A DNA stretch of 64,000 bases from assembly GCA_025808555.1 (NCBI GenBank), contig CP075526.1:124001-188000 (forward strand), in the 5' to 3' direction. This document shows positions 47,278 through 55,875 of the stretch, in pieces. Origin of the DNA: Anaerolineales bacterium (GTDB taxonomy: Bacteria; Chloroflexota; Anaerolineae; Anaerolineales; UBA11579). The position numbers and the translations under genes are program-made. Every line of letters starts with the position of its first letter. The first letter of the stretch is position 1. The notes under the pieces were generated by a model that did no database searches, was not told the DNA's origin, and saw nothing but the letters and a program-made list of their open reading frames with translations.

Positions 47278-47541
47278 CTATTCGCCGAAATTGTTGCTCA
47301 CCAACTCGCTGAGCGCGGCAAGCGCCGCCTCGGCGTCCTCGCCCTCCGCCGCCACCGTGATCACCGAGCCCTTGGTAACCGCCAGGGTCAGCAGCCCCAG
47401 CAGGCTCTTGGCGCTCACGCTCTTGCCGTCAAAGCTCACCGTGATCTCGGCCTGATGCTTCTGGGCCGTCTTTACAAACAATGTAGCCGGGCGGGCATGC
47501 AAGCCCACCTCGTTGGCTATCGTCAATTCAATGGAATTCAT
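47278..47541 (-). CDS. ptsH: Phosphocarrier protein HPr
   Basis: Carries the phosphoryl group from enzyme I to the EIIA proteins of the PTS. The 87 residues contain the phosphorylation site His15 in GLHARPAT and Ser46 in AKSLLGLL, the position phosphorylated by HPr kinase in Gram-positives. It ends the operon begun by the phosphomannose isomerase gene. Enzyme I is not in the window. A GAGGAGAG ribosome site precedes the ATG. Confidence 0.95.
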   Translation of the reverse strand: MNSIELTIANEVGLHARPATLFVKTAQKHQAEITVSFDGKSVSAKSLLGLLTLAVTKGSVITVAAEGEDAEAALAALSELVSNNFGE

Positions 47542-47612
47542 AGTCCGCTCTCCTCAGCGGGAGCCGTAGCACGCTCTCTGTTTTTCAAAAACTGGGTGGA
47601 GCTGCCAAGCGT

Positions 47613-48383
47613 TTAGTACTTGACGTAGTAGCGGTACTCTCGGCCCACGTAGTAACACGTGTTGTACTCAGTAAACAGCCGGTCGGTGCTGTGGCTGATC
47701 TTGACGCTCTTGAGCACCGGCTCAGACTCGGCAATGCGCAACTTCTGCGCCACTTCGGCCGGGGGCAGCATCGCCTCCAGATAATCCAGCGCGGATGTGA
47801 AAAAGATGCCGAACTGGCCCAGGTATTCGTAGAACGACTCGAAGTAGTCTTCAGGATTCGTGGAAAAATCACGCGTGAATGGGAAGGTGTTGATCGAGTA
47901 ACCAATGATCACCCCACCCTCGATCGCCCGCACGCGCTTGAGCTGGATGATGCGGTGCCCCTCCGGAATGCTCAGGATGCCCGATTGGATCCTGTCCGCT
48001 TCCGTGACCGTCAGCTCCACATCGATCGTGATCGCCTTCTTGCCCAGGGCGTGCATCTCGTTCGTGAAGCTCTTGAGCACCGGGCGCTCTTCCAGGTTCT
48101 CCTGCCAGTCAGTGACAAAAGTGCCTTTGCCGCTCTGGCGCACCAGGTAGCCGGCATTCTCAAGTTCGTTGATGGCTTTGCGGATGGTGATGCGGCTGAC
48201 CTTGTACTGCTCGCACAGTTCCATCTCGGTCAGGATCTGGTGACCAGGCTTCCAATGCCCAAACAAGATCTTATACCGCAGCTCTTCTTCGATCTGGCGG
48301 TACTTGGGCAGCGACGTTTTCGAGCTTTGGCTCTGCATAGGGTTGTCGTCAAACTGTGGAAACCGAATGCCCCACAAGCCCAT
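47613..48383 (-). CDS. GntR/HutC-family transcriptional regulator
   Basis: A 256-residue regulator. The N-terminal winged helix (YRQIEEELRYKILFGHWKPGHQILTEMELCEQYKVSRITIRKAINEL, quoted in part as MELCEQYKVSRITIRKAI) is followed by a UTRA ligand-binding domain from about residue 95. It is the likely local repressor of the PTS-mannoside operon, comparable in position to MngR of E. coli. The ATG at 48383 overlaps the EIIA stop (TAATG); an ATG at 48338 would give a 241-residue protein closer to family length. Confidence 0.9.
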   Translation of the reverse strand: MGLWGIRFPQFDDNPMQSQSSKTSLPKYRQIEEELRYKILFGHWKPGHQILTEMELCEQYKVSRITIRKAINELENAGYLVRQSGKGTFVTDWQENLEERPVLKSFTNEMHALGKKAITIDVELTVTEADRIQSGILSIPEGHRIIQLKRVRAIEGGVIIGYSINTFPFTRDFSTNPEDYFESFYEYLGQFGIFFTSALDYLEAMLPPAEVAQKLRIAESEPVLKSVKISHSTDRLFTEYNTCYYVGREYRYYVKY

Positions 48384-48820
48384 TACGCCAGCAAGGCCTC
48401 GACAATTTCCTGCTTCGAAGGAGACTCTTCGATTAACTGCCTGATTTTATCATCAAGCAATTTCTTGGCCACATTGGCAAGGATCTTCAAATGCAGGTTG
48501 TCTGCATTGTCATCCGGCACGGCGATCCCGAACACCAGCCGGGCCTGCTCGTCCTCGTTCCAGGCGATCGGCGCCGCCAGGCGCACGAACACCAACCCAG
48601 ACTCCCCTACTCCGGCCGAGCGCGCATGCGGGATTGCGATCAGGTTGCCGATGCCGGTCGGCACCATCGCCTCACGCTCGTACACATCCTTGATGTATTG
48701 CTCGCGGTCCTTTAGGCGGCCGGCGGCCTGCAGGATGTCGGCGATCTGAGCGATCACCGCCGCTTTGTCCGCCAAAGCCACATCCAGCGCCATCAGGTCC
48801 TGGGTGATGATGTCGTTCAT
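48383..48820 (-). CDS. PTS fructose/mannitol-type EIIA
   Basis: Accepts phosphate from HPr and passes it to EIIB. The 145 residues contain the active-site His65 in LIAIPHARS and the EREAMVPTGIGN loop typical of the EIIA-2 family. The ATG at 48820 starts the domain; the frame is open to 48862 with no better start. It lies between eiiC (76 bases upstream, with a hairpin) and the gntR gene. Confidence 0.93.
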   Translation of the reverse strand: MNDIITQDLMALDVALADKAAVIAQIADILQAAGRLKDREQYIKDVYEREAMVPTGIGNLIAIPHARSAGVGESGLVFVRLAAPIAWNEDEQARLVFGIAVPDDNADNLHLKILANVAKKLLDDKIRQLIEESPSKQEIVEALLA

Positions 48821-48846
48821 GGTTCGAGCGCTCCGTTCACCCTCAG

Positions 48847-48878
48847 CCTGGCTGGCTGACAAATGCCAGCCAGCCAGG
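48847..48878 (-). other. Intercistronic hairpin between EIIC and EIIA genes
   Basis: Perfect 12-base arms (CCTGGCTGGCTG and its complement) with an 8-base loop and no T-run. Likely an mRNA-processing or stability element that separates expression of the two genes. Confidence 0.6.
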
Positions 48879-48896
48879 TCTCAAGGAGGGTGTACT

Positions 48897-49940
48897 CTAC
48901 TTCTTCTTCTCTTCAGTAGCGTTGGGCAGCAGCATACCCATCATGACCGCCGCCACCAGGGTACCGATGGCGCCAAACAGCAAGTACAGCGGGACATTGT
49001 TCACCAGGGGGATCGTGAAAATGCCGCCGATGGGCGCGCTGAGGGTGATGCCGGTCAGGCCGGCCAAAGCACCGCCAACCGCCGCACCCGTCATGATGGA
49101 GGGCAGCACAACCTTGGGGTGAGCGATCACGAAGGGAATTGCGCCTTCAGCAATGAAGCTCAGACCCATGATGGTGGCCGCCTTGCCCGCATCACGCAGT
49201 TCCTCCGTGAACTTCTTGGGGAACAGGATGGTGGCCAGGGCGCAGCCACCGCTGATGGCGAAGGCCGCCGTGGCAATCGAGCCCATCGCTACCGAGGGAA
49301 CCGCGCTACCATCCGCGCCGGTCAGGGTGGCTACCGAGAACAGGTAGGCCGCCTTGTTCACCGGGCCGCCCACATCGAACGCCGCCATGGCGCCCAGCAC
49401 CGCACCCAGCACCGCCGCATTGCCGGTGCTCAGGTTCTGCAGGAAGCCGTTGACCGCGTTGTTGAGCGGGGCCACGAAGGCGTTGATGGCGATCATGCCC
49501 AGGGCCACCAGAATGGTGCCCACCACGGGGTAGATGATCAAGGTCTTGGCGCCTTCAAACGAGCGCGGCAAGCCCTTCAGGGCGCCCTTCAGCAGGTTGA
49601 TGATCCAGCCCGCAAGGAACGCGCCGGCGATGGTGCCCAGGAAACCCGAGCCGCCATCGCGGGCCAACAGACCCACAACCACACCGGCCAGCAAGCCCGG
49701 GCGATCAGCGATGGAGTAGGCAATGTAACCGCCCAGGATGGGCAGCATCATGCCGATGGCCGTGGCGCCGGTGCTCAACAGCCAGGCCGAAACCGGGTTG
49801 CTGGCGCCGAAAGTCGCCGTGCCAGAGTTGGCCGCATCGAACAGGAAGGCGAACGAGATAAGCACGCCGCCGGCCACGATGAACGGGATGAAGTACGAAA
49901 CACCCGACATCAAATGACGATATATAGCTTTACGATCCAT
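48897..49940 (-). CDS. PTS fructose-family EIIC permease
   Basis: The membrane channel subunit of the sugar PTS. The 347 residues contain about nine hydrophobic segments, the opening HLMSGVSYFIPFIVAGGVLI, AFDVGGPVNKAAYLF and the sugar-binding-region motif FIAEGAIPFVIAHP. It is unfused to EIIB, unlike many fructose PTS proteins. An AAGGAGAAG ribosome site and a small hairpin precede it. Confidence 0.95.
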   Translation of the reverse strand: MDRKAIYRHLMSGVSYFIPFIVAGGVLISFAFLFDAANSGTATFGASNPVSAWLLSTGATAIGMMLPILGGYIAYSIADRPGLLAGVVVGLLARDGGSGFLGTIAGAFLAGWIINLLKGALKGLPRSFEGAKTLIIYPVVGTILVALGMIAINAFVAPLNNAVNGFLQNLSTGNAAVLGAVLGAMAAFDVGGPVNKAAYLFSVATLTGADGSAVPSVAMGSIATAAFAISGGCALATILFPKKFTEELRDAGKAATIMGLSFIAEGAIPFVIAHPKVVLPSIMTGAAVGGALAGLTGITLSAPIGGIFTIPLVNNVPLYLLFGAIGTLVAAVMMGMLLPNATEEKKK

Positions 49941-49956
49941 GTCTTCTCCTTATAGA

Positions 49957-49977
49957 GCTGGCGTCTTTTGCGCCAGC
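49957..49977 (-). other. Small hairpin before the EIIC ribosome site
   Basis: GCTGGCG and CGCCAGC arms with a 7-base A-rich loop, 17 bases before the EIIC start. Confidence 0.5.
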
Positions 49978-50035
49978 CAAGCGAAACCTAAGCGTTAGAT
50001 TGCTCCTCGGGATATCTCTTTTTTTATACAGCCTC

Positions 50036-50368
50036 CTATGGGTTATAAACTTCAGCTTTGCCGTCTACGATCTGTTGAATTACCTGCTCGCCACGATGAA
50101 TGGCATCAGAGGATGACACAGTCAACACCGGCTTGCCGCGGAAGCGTTCCATTTCCACCATCGTGTCAACGGCTAACACAATGGCTTCGGCTTCCTCGAT
50201 ATCTTCTTCGGTCAGGCGGTTTTCAGTGCCGCCAGCCCCATTGGTCTCCATCTTCAAGTCATAGCCGTGCTTCTTGGCGAACTTGATCAGGGTTTCAGCT
50301 GCAATGTATGTGTGGGCAATGCCTGCCGGGCAGGCGGCCACGCCAACCAGCTTCTTCATCTCATTCAT
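50036..50368 (-). CDS. PTS fructose-family EIIB
   Basis: Transfers phosphate to the incoming sugar. The 110 residues carry the phosphocysteine loop VAACPAGIAHTY with Cys13. The ATG at 50368 overlaps the GH38 stop codon (ATGA), so translation is coupled; an ATG three codons later is also possible. A 95-base gap separates it from EIIC. Confidence 0.95.
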   Translation of the reverse strand: MNEMKKLVGVAACPAGIAHTYIAAETLIKFAKKHGYDLKMETNGAGGTENRLTEEDIEEAEAIVLAVDTMVEMERFRGKPVLTVSSSDAIHRGEQVIQQIVDGKAEVYNP

Positions 50369-53046
50369 CCTTTCTTCTGGCTGATCACCAGGTTCAGCAA
50401 TTCGCCGGCCTTGAACTCCTCAGCCAGCTTGTCTTGCGGGGCATGCGTCTCTTCCATCAAATCGGTCTTGGCGGTCACGCGCAGGTCGCTGCCCAAGCGC
50501 AACGCTCCGGCCTTCACCGGCTCAGCCTCGGCGTTGAACAAGCGCAGCACGTAGCCTTCGCCGCCGTCTGATTTGATCAGCGTGCCAAAGCTCACCCCGG
50601 GTTCGATCGAGCCAAAGGTGTAGTGCGCCGGCAGCGGCGGGTTCCATGGATTGATGGGGAAGTAACTAATAAGGAAGAAGGTCGGGTCGATCTTCTGCTT
50701 CTGGCTGTAGATCGGGTCTACCGAGAAGACCGCATATTCGCGGAATAGCTTGTTGCCATCCAGCTTGGCGGAGAAGCCAATGCCAAAGTCGAACTCCACC
50801 GTGCCCTGCATCTGGTGCGTGGGCGCCGGCAGCAGCCGTTCTGGCATGCCGCTGGGGCGGCCGGGGCGGCGACGACGGTCAGGCAGGCCCACGTAGCCCA
50901 TGGCGCGCAGCACCGTCAGCATCAGGTCGCCAAAGCCGTCGCCCACGAACTCATATTCCTTCAGGCTGCGGGTGAACACGGTCAGCACGCCCTTGTCATC
51001 CTGCGTGGAGACATGGTTCAGCAGCGGGCCGGTGGCGCTGGGTTCTTCGAAGTATTTCTTTTCCTTCCAGATCGCCATTTCTTCGCGCACACACGGGCGC
51101 TCGATCAGGCTGTATTGCGCCCCAGCGTGGAAGCTTTCGATGCGCTTGCCGGTGCGGATGCCAATGCGCAAGCGGTGGTCTATGCTGCCGTTCACCACTT
51201 CGCCTTGCACCCGCAGGATGCCGCTGTCATCCAGGCTCAACTTCAGCCAGAACGGCAGTTTGTGGTCAGCGATCTTGTTCTTGCGCTGCTCCAGCGTGCT
51301 GGGGATCTTCATCTCGCCTTCAAAGTGCATCTCGGCGTGCAGCTCGGTCTGGATGCTGCTCTTGAAGTCAGCCGCGGTGATCTCACGCGTCACCAGCCAC
51401 TCGTCCTCAGGGGCCGGATAGTCATAGTCGTAGCTGTCGCCCTCATCGCCGCCATCCTGGAAGAACAGGCTCTTCTGCACGGTCTGGCCGGTCAGCTTGT
51501 CCGTGATGGTGATGCCATCCGCGCCGCAGCTCACGCTCAGGTACTCGTTCTCAATTGTGTGCTTGTTCTGGGAAGGGGCTGCTTCGGGGGCTTTGTCGCC
51601 CTGCTCTACTACTGAGAGGGTCTTGTATGAAATACCGTCAAATTCACCAAGGTTACAAAGGATCTCCGTGCGGTAGAACCACACATCTTCATTCATATCT
51701 GCCGGGTTCTTGCGCACCACGCCCCAGTAATGCTTGACCTGCTCCAGCACGGTATACGGCAGGGTTTTGCCTTCAAGCTCCAGGGTGAAGCCCGGCCCAC
51801 GCGTCACGATCGAAAGGCGCTGCACCAGCTCGCGCTTCCACGGCAGGCTGTTGACCACCACCAGCGGCATGCCGGGCAGCCCACTGTCATCCACCGAGAA
51901 CGACAGCAGGCGGCACAAATAGTCCCGCGTGCCGCGCATGATGTTGTACGAGATGCTGGCCATATCCTTGATGGCTTTGTTGGTCACATCCCCATGCGTG
52001 GCCGAGCCGTGCGTCTGGCAGTTGACCAGCTTGTACCAGGTCTCGTCGATGATGCCCTGGTCATACGGAATACCCACCGCGTCCAGCAGCGCCATCATGG
52101 GCTGCACTTCATAAATGGCGCGCCGCTCGACCCGGTCGATCAGGGTCTTGATGTCTGAGCGGGCCGAATGCATGCCGTTCATGTGCAGGCGGTGGTACTG
52201 GGGAGAAAGGATCTCGCCCACGTGGGTCTTGAGGTCCTTGCCGTTCTTGCGCACATGCTCAAAGTATTCGGCCCAGGTGGTGTACTTGAACTCGATCCGG
52301 TCCTGAATGCTGTTGTAGTGCTTGATCTTTTCAGGGATGTCGAGCATGACAGGGTTCTGGTCAAAGCCCAGCGGGAAGACGAACTCGTTCTTGATCGTGC
52401 TGCGCTCTACCAAACGGTCGATCAGGCGGGCAACATCGATCTTGTTGTAATCCTCAGCCTCATTCGTGAACAGCTTGCCGTCACGGAAGGCGTGCGCCCC
52501 ATATCCATAGCCAGACAGCAGCACATTGCACAGCACTTCGCTGCCATCGTTAGACTTGAAATAGAACTCATTGCCCAGCCCGTAAATGTCGCCCACTCCG
52601 CGCGTGAACACAAATTCCTTGATGCTGAATTGGTTGTAGATCTTGGGCATGTCGCTGGCCGCCCCAAATGGGTCAGCCAGATAGGCAATGCGGGAGGCCT
52701 TGCCGAGCTTCTTGGCATTCTTGATGCCCAGGCGCAGGTTGTTCACCACCGATTCGGCCGAGCTCATATACGTATCCAGCTGCGACACGAACGGCCCGAT
52801 CACCAGCTTGTCGCTGCTCACCAGCCCGCGCACTTCCTCGGTGTCTTCGGGGTGCAGTTGCAGGTATTCGTCGATTGCCACGGTCTGGCCGTCGAAGAAA
52901 AAGTCCCGGATCTTGCCATCCCGGAAGGCGCGCAGCATCTCGCGCATGTTGTAGGCGAACACTACCATCGACTCCTGCGAGGTGAACCACCAGTACGGGT
53001 CCCAGTGGGTGTGGTGTATTCCGTGAGCGATCAACTTCTCAGCCAT
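50365..53046 (-). CDS. GH38 alpha-mannosidase (MngB-like)
   Basis: A cytoplasmic retaining alpha-mannosidase that would split the phosphorylated mannoside delivered by the PTS. The 893 residues contain the zinc motif HTHWD at residues 12-16, the nucleophile region LADPFGAASDMPKIY near 120 and the GH38 C-terminal beta domains. E. coli MngB, the mannosylglycerate hydrolase, belongs to the same family and sits beside PTS and GntR genes in the same way; substrate identity here is inference. The frame is open upstream to 53220, but the ATG at 53046 begins the catalytic domain and overlaps the preceding stop by 8 bases. Confidence 0.9.
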   Translation of the reverse strand: MAEKLIAHGIHHTHWDPYWWFTSQESMVVFAYNMREMLRAFRDGKIRDFFFDGQTVAIDEYLQLHPEDTEEVRGLVSSDKLVIGPFVSQLDTYMSSAESVVNNLRLGIKNAKKLGKASRIAYLADPFGAASDMPKIYNQFSIKEFVFTRGVGDIYGLGNEFYFKSNDGSEVLCNVLLSGYGYGAHAFRDGKLFTNEAEDYNKIDVARLIDRLVERSTIKNEFVFPLGFDQNPVMLDIPEKIKHYNSIQDRIEFKYTTWAEYFEHVRKNGKDLKTHVGEILSPQYHRLHMNGMHSARSDIKTLIDRVERRAIYEVQPMMALLDAVGIPYDQGIIDETWYKLVNCQTHGSATHGDVTNKAIKDMASISYNIMRGTRDYLCRLLSFSVDDSGLPGMPLVVVNSLPWKRELVQRLSIVTRGPGFTLELEGKTLPYTVLEQVKHYWGVVRKNPADMNEDVWFYRTEILCNLGEFDGISYKTLSVVEQGDKAPEAAPSQNKHTIENEYLSVSCGADGITITDKLTGQTVQKSLFFQDGGDEGDSYDYDYPAPEDEWLVTREITAADFKSSIQTELHAEMHFEGEMKIPSTLEQRKNKIADHKLPFWLKLSLDDSGILRVQGEVVNGSIDHRLRIGIRTGKRIESFHAGAQYSLIERPCVREEMAIWKEKKYFEEPSATGPLLNHVSTQDDKGVLTVFTRSLKEYEFVGDGFGDLMLTVLRAMGYVGLPDRRRRPGRPSGMPERLLPAPTHQMQGTVEFDFGIGFSAKLDGNKLFREYAVFSVDPIYSQKQKIDPTFFLISYFPINPWNPPLPAHYTFGSIEPGVSFGTLIKSDGGEGYVLRLFNAEAEPVKAGALRLGSDLRVTAKTDLMEETHAPQDKLAEEFKAGELLNLVISQKKG

Positions 53047-54823
53047 CGATCTTGTCCTCTCGTACAAATGCCTTGTGCAGCACCACCGGCTGCTTGCCTT
53101 GCGCCAGCACCTCGTAGCGCCCCAGGCTGGCCGGCACCAGAATGACGTCAAGATACTTGGCGTCGTAATACTTGCTGGGGTCCTCAAGGGATTGAATGCG
53201 GGCGGCTTCGCCATCCACAATGGTCAGCACGCAAAAGCCGTCACCGTTATCCCCTTCGTAGCGGCTGCCGGTTTCCATTTCTACCCGGTGGGTCTCAAAG
53301 TAGATCTCGTCATACTGCCCCACCAATAGCTCTTTCCAGCCCGGCCCTTCGGCAAACGGGCGCGGCTCAAAGGCGATGTTCTGCATCACCCAGTCTTCAT
53401 CGCGCTCAAAGCGCAGCGCCTGCTCGGCCAGCTTGGTGTGCAACGGGCGCGGCTTACCGGTGATGTCCATGCGGGTGTAGTCGTAGATCTTGTAGGTATA
53501 AGCGCTCATCGTCATGGTACCTAGCTCCAGCACCAGTTGGTTGCGCCCGGAGCCGTGCACCGTGCCAGCTGGTAGCAGGATCTGCCGCCCCACGCTGGAG
53601 GGGATGCCATGAATGTACTTTTGATAGTCCACGATCGAGGCGTCCTTCTCAGACTGGCGCGCCAGGTCAAGGAACTCGTGCGGGTCCTTGTCCTTCTTGA
53701 AGCCGCAATAGGTCGCCGCACCGTGCCCGGTCAGCACTACGTAGTAGCCCTCATGCTGGGCGGCAAAATCGCCATATAGCTCGCGCGCCATTGCATCGTT
53801 CGGATGGCACTGGATCGACATGTTGCCGTTGCTGTGCCAGGTATCGTCATAGTTGAAGCGGATCGGCAGGTAACCGCCAAATTGCTTGAACATGTGCTTA
53901 CCCACAATGCTCTCGGCCACCGCATCCATCATCGTCAGGAAAGGAATATCCAACAACTGCTCGCCGGCCTTGACCATGATGCTGGCCTCGGTATGAATTA
54001 GCTCGAACGACCAGGCCACCTTGTCCACCAGATGCTTGGGCACATTGCGATAACGCCGAAGGAACTGACCGCCCCACACGCCTTCCACATACACAGGCTT
54101 GGCGCGCAGCGGGCGGCCCTGCAGTTGCGCAAACACCGTTTGCAACTCCGCCTTGCCCATCATGCTGAACGACAGGCTGGAGTCCAACAGGTAATAATCG
54201 ATCGCTTGGCTGGTGATCAATTCCTTACGCGTCTTCACCGCCAGCTCGTTGTCAATAAAGAAGGTCTGGCGCACGATACTGTCCAGATCGGCACCCGGCT
54301 TTGCACCGATGCACTGGTAGCGCCCGTCAAACACGCGCAGCCCCAGATCCTTCGGGGTCACATCAATATAGGCGATCGCCTTGGCCGCCGTGCGGAACAT
54401 CGGCGCCGCGCTGCCAAAGCCGTACAGCAGGGTGGTCTTGTCCGCTGGCAGACCGCTCAAAAAGTTTTCGATGGCCTCCAGGTCAAACAAAGCTTCAAAG
54501 CCCTGGTCGAACAGCTTGCCAAAGATCAGTTCAGGATCCGTCTCGCGATCCATCGGCAGATACGGGGCAAGCAATGCCTGGATCTGCTCAGGGGAGCGAT
54601 AGAATTGGGCTACATGGGTGGCAGCGATCTGCTGGCCCAGGTGGCCTACCAAACTGGCAAAGTTCGCCGAAGGGAAGCCATCCAGCACCACCAACCCCCT
54701 GGGAAGTTCGCCAGTCAGGGTGCGCGCAATTTCATCGATCGAGGTTTTGAGCCCAGCGATGGGAGCAACAGTGTTGATGGCCGTTAGATCATCGAATGGA
54801 ATTGGTTTGTACGCGAAACCCAT
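53039..54823 (-). CDS. manA: Class I mannose-6-phosphate isomerase with extra N-terminal domain
   Basis: Converts mannose 6-phosphate to fructose 6-phosphate, linking the pathway to glycolysis. The 594 residues are longer than standard ManA (about 310-390). The isomerase core is C-terminal: VEGVWGGQFLRRYR near residue 250, the zinc motif SIQCHPNDAM near 340 and PAGTVHGSGRNQLVLE near 420. The first 240 residues have no isomerase motifs and look like an alpha/beta domain (LPRGLVVLDGFPSANF, TTLLYGFGSAAP) without a clear P-loop. First gene of the operon. Confidence 0.87.
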   Translation of the reverse strand: MGFAYKPIPFDDLTAINTVAPIAGLKTSIDEIARTLTGELPRGLVVLDGFPSANFASLVGHLGQQIAATHVAQFYRSPEQIQALLAPYLPMDRETDPELIFGKLFDQGFEALFDLEAIENFLSGLPADKTTLLYGFGSAAPMFRTAAKAIAYIDVTPKDLGLRVFDGRYQCIGAKPGADLDSIVRQTFFIDNELAVKTRKELITSQAIDYYLLDSSLSFSMMGKAELQTVFAQLQGRPLRAKPVYVEGVWGGQFLRRYRNVPKHLVDKVAWSFELIHTEASIMVKAGEQLLDIPFLTMMDAVAESIVGKHMFKQFGGYLPIRFNYDDTWHSNGNMSIQCHPNDAMARELYGDFAAQHEGYYVVLTGHGAATYCGFKKDKDPHEFLDLARQSEKDASIVDYQKYIHGIPSSVGRQILLPAGTVHGSGRNQLVLELGTMTMSAYTYKIYDYTRMDITGKPRPLHTKLAEQALRFERDEDWVMQNIAFEPRPFAEGPGWKELLVGQYDEIYFETHRVEMETGSRYEGDNGDGFCVLTIVDGEAARIQSLEDPSKYYDAKYLDVILVPASLGRYEVLAQGKQPVVLHKAFVREDKIDG

Positions 54824-54868
54824 GTCCTGCTGCGCTCACCCCTGCACGCAAGCCTCCCGTGGTGATAA

Positions 54869-54878
54869 TGTTATAACA
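54869..54878. promoter_or_regulatory. Candidate GntR operator
   Basis: Perfect palindrome TGTTATAACA centred on the predicted transcription start of the manA operon; it is also upstream of the divergent dehydrogenase gene. Confidence 0.45.
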
Positions 54879-54880
54879 AT

Positions 54881-54909
54881 ATACTATTACGAGCTCAAAA
54901 ACCTGTCAA
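54881..54909 (-). promoter_or_regulatory. Promoter of the PTS-mannoside operon
   Basis: On the minus strand: TTGACA, 17 bases, TAGTAT, with the start near 54874 and a leader of about 50 bases. Confidence 0.65.
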
Positions 54910-54975
54910 GGGTGAAAGGTGTAACCCTCGCCCTTGCACAGAATTTCAACTAGCAGCACAGAGGAGATTCCCAAC

Positions 54976-55872
54976 ATGGCAAACAAACCCACCCTCGGCT
55001 TCATCGGCCTCGGCCTCATGGGCAAACCCATGGCCGCCCACCTGCTGAAAGCCGGTTTCCCCCTCTGGGTGCACAACCGCAGCCAGGCCGCCGTGGACGA
55101 GCTCGTCGCCCAGGGCGCCCACAAGGCGGCTTCCGTCGCAGAAGTGGCCCAGCACGCCAGCATCATCCTCACCTGCCTGCCCGACTCGCCTGATGTCGAG
55201 GCCGCCGTGCTCGGCCCGGCTGGCATCCTCGAAGGCGCCCAGCCCGGCCTCATCGTCATCGATCATTCCACCATCAAGCCAGCCACCGCCCGCCACCTGG
55301 CCGCGGCCCTCGCCGAGCGCGGCATGCACTTCCTCGATGCGCCGGTCAGCGGCGGCCAGGTGGGCGCCCAGAACGGCACCCTCACCACCATGGTCGGCGG
55401 CGATGCTGCCGCCCTGGAAACGGCCCGCCCGGCCCTCGAAGCCTTCAGCAAAGCCATCACCCACATCGGCGGCCCGGGCGCCGGCCAGGTGGCCAAGTGC
55501 TGCAACCAGATGATGGTTGCAGCCCAGATGGCCGCCATGGCCGAGCTGCTCATCCTGGCCCGCAAAGCCGACGTCGACCCGCAGAAGGTCGTCGCCGCCA
55601 TCCGCGGCGGCGCGGCGCAATGCTGGGCACTGGACAATAAGCCCCAGCTGCTTTTCGAGGGCAACCGCCAGCCCGGCTTCAAAGCCTATATGCAGGTCAA
55701 GGACATGGGCATCGTGATGGACACCGCCCGCGAACTTGGCATGCCACTGCCGGCCACCGCCGCCAACACACAACTCTTCAACGCCATGATGGCGCTCGGC
55801 ATGCAAGACCTTGACAACTCCGCCATTGTAGGCGTGATGGAGCAGTTGGCGGGCGTAGAGTTGTTGGATTAA
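54976..55872 (+). CDS. Beta-hydroxyacid dehydrogenase (GarR/3-hydroxyisobutyrate dehydrogenase family)
   Basis: A 298-residue NAD(P)-dependent dehydrogenase. The Rossmann motif GFIGLGLMGKPMA begins at residue 8, the substrate motif DAPVSGGQVGAQNGTL is near 117, the catalytic Lys region GAGQVAKCCNQM near 168 and KDMGIVMDTA near 238. Relatives reduce tartronate semialdehyde to glycerate or oxidise hydroxyisobutyrate. Its divergence from the mannoside operon would suit glycerate metabolism, but this is inference. A GAGGAG ribosome site lies 9 bases before the ATG. Confidence 0.88.
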   Translation: MANKPTLGFIGLGLMGKPMAAHLLKAGFPLWVHNRSQAAVDELVAQGAHKAASVAEVAQHASIILTCLPDSPDVEAAVLGPAGILEGAQPGLIVIDHSTIKPATARHLAAALAERGMHFLDAPVSGGQVGAQNGTLTTMVGGDAAALETARPALEAFSKAITHIGGPGAGQVAKCCNQMMVAAQMAAMAELLILARKADVDPQKVVAAIRGGAAQCWALDNKPQLLFEGNRQPGFKAYMQVKDMGIVMDTARELGMPLPATAANTQLFNAMMALGMQDLDNSAIVGVMEQLAGVELLD

Positions 55873-55875
55873 AAG

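Noticed and set aside
54032-54787. 251-residue open frame opposite the phosphomannose isomerase N-terminus
   Set aside because: Considered because that N-terminal domain is unassigned, but the minus frame is continuous with the isomerase and the plus frame has His/Gln-rich shadow composition.
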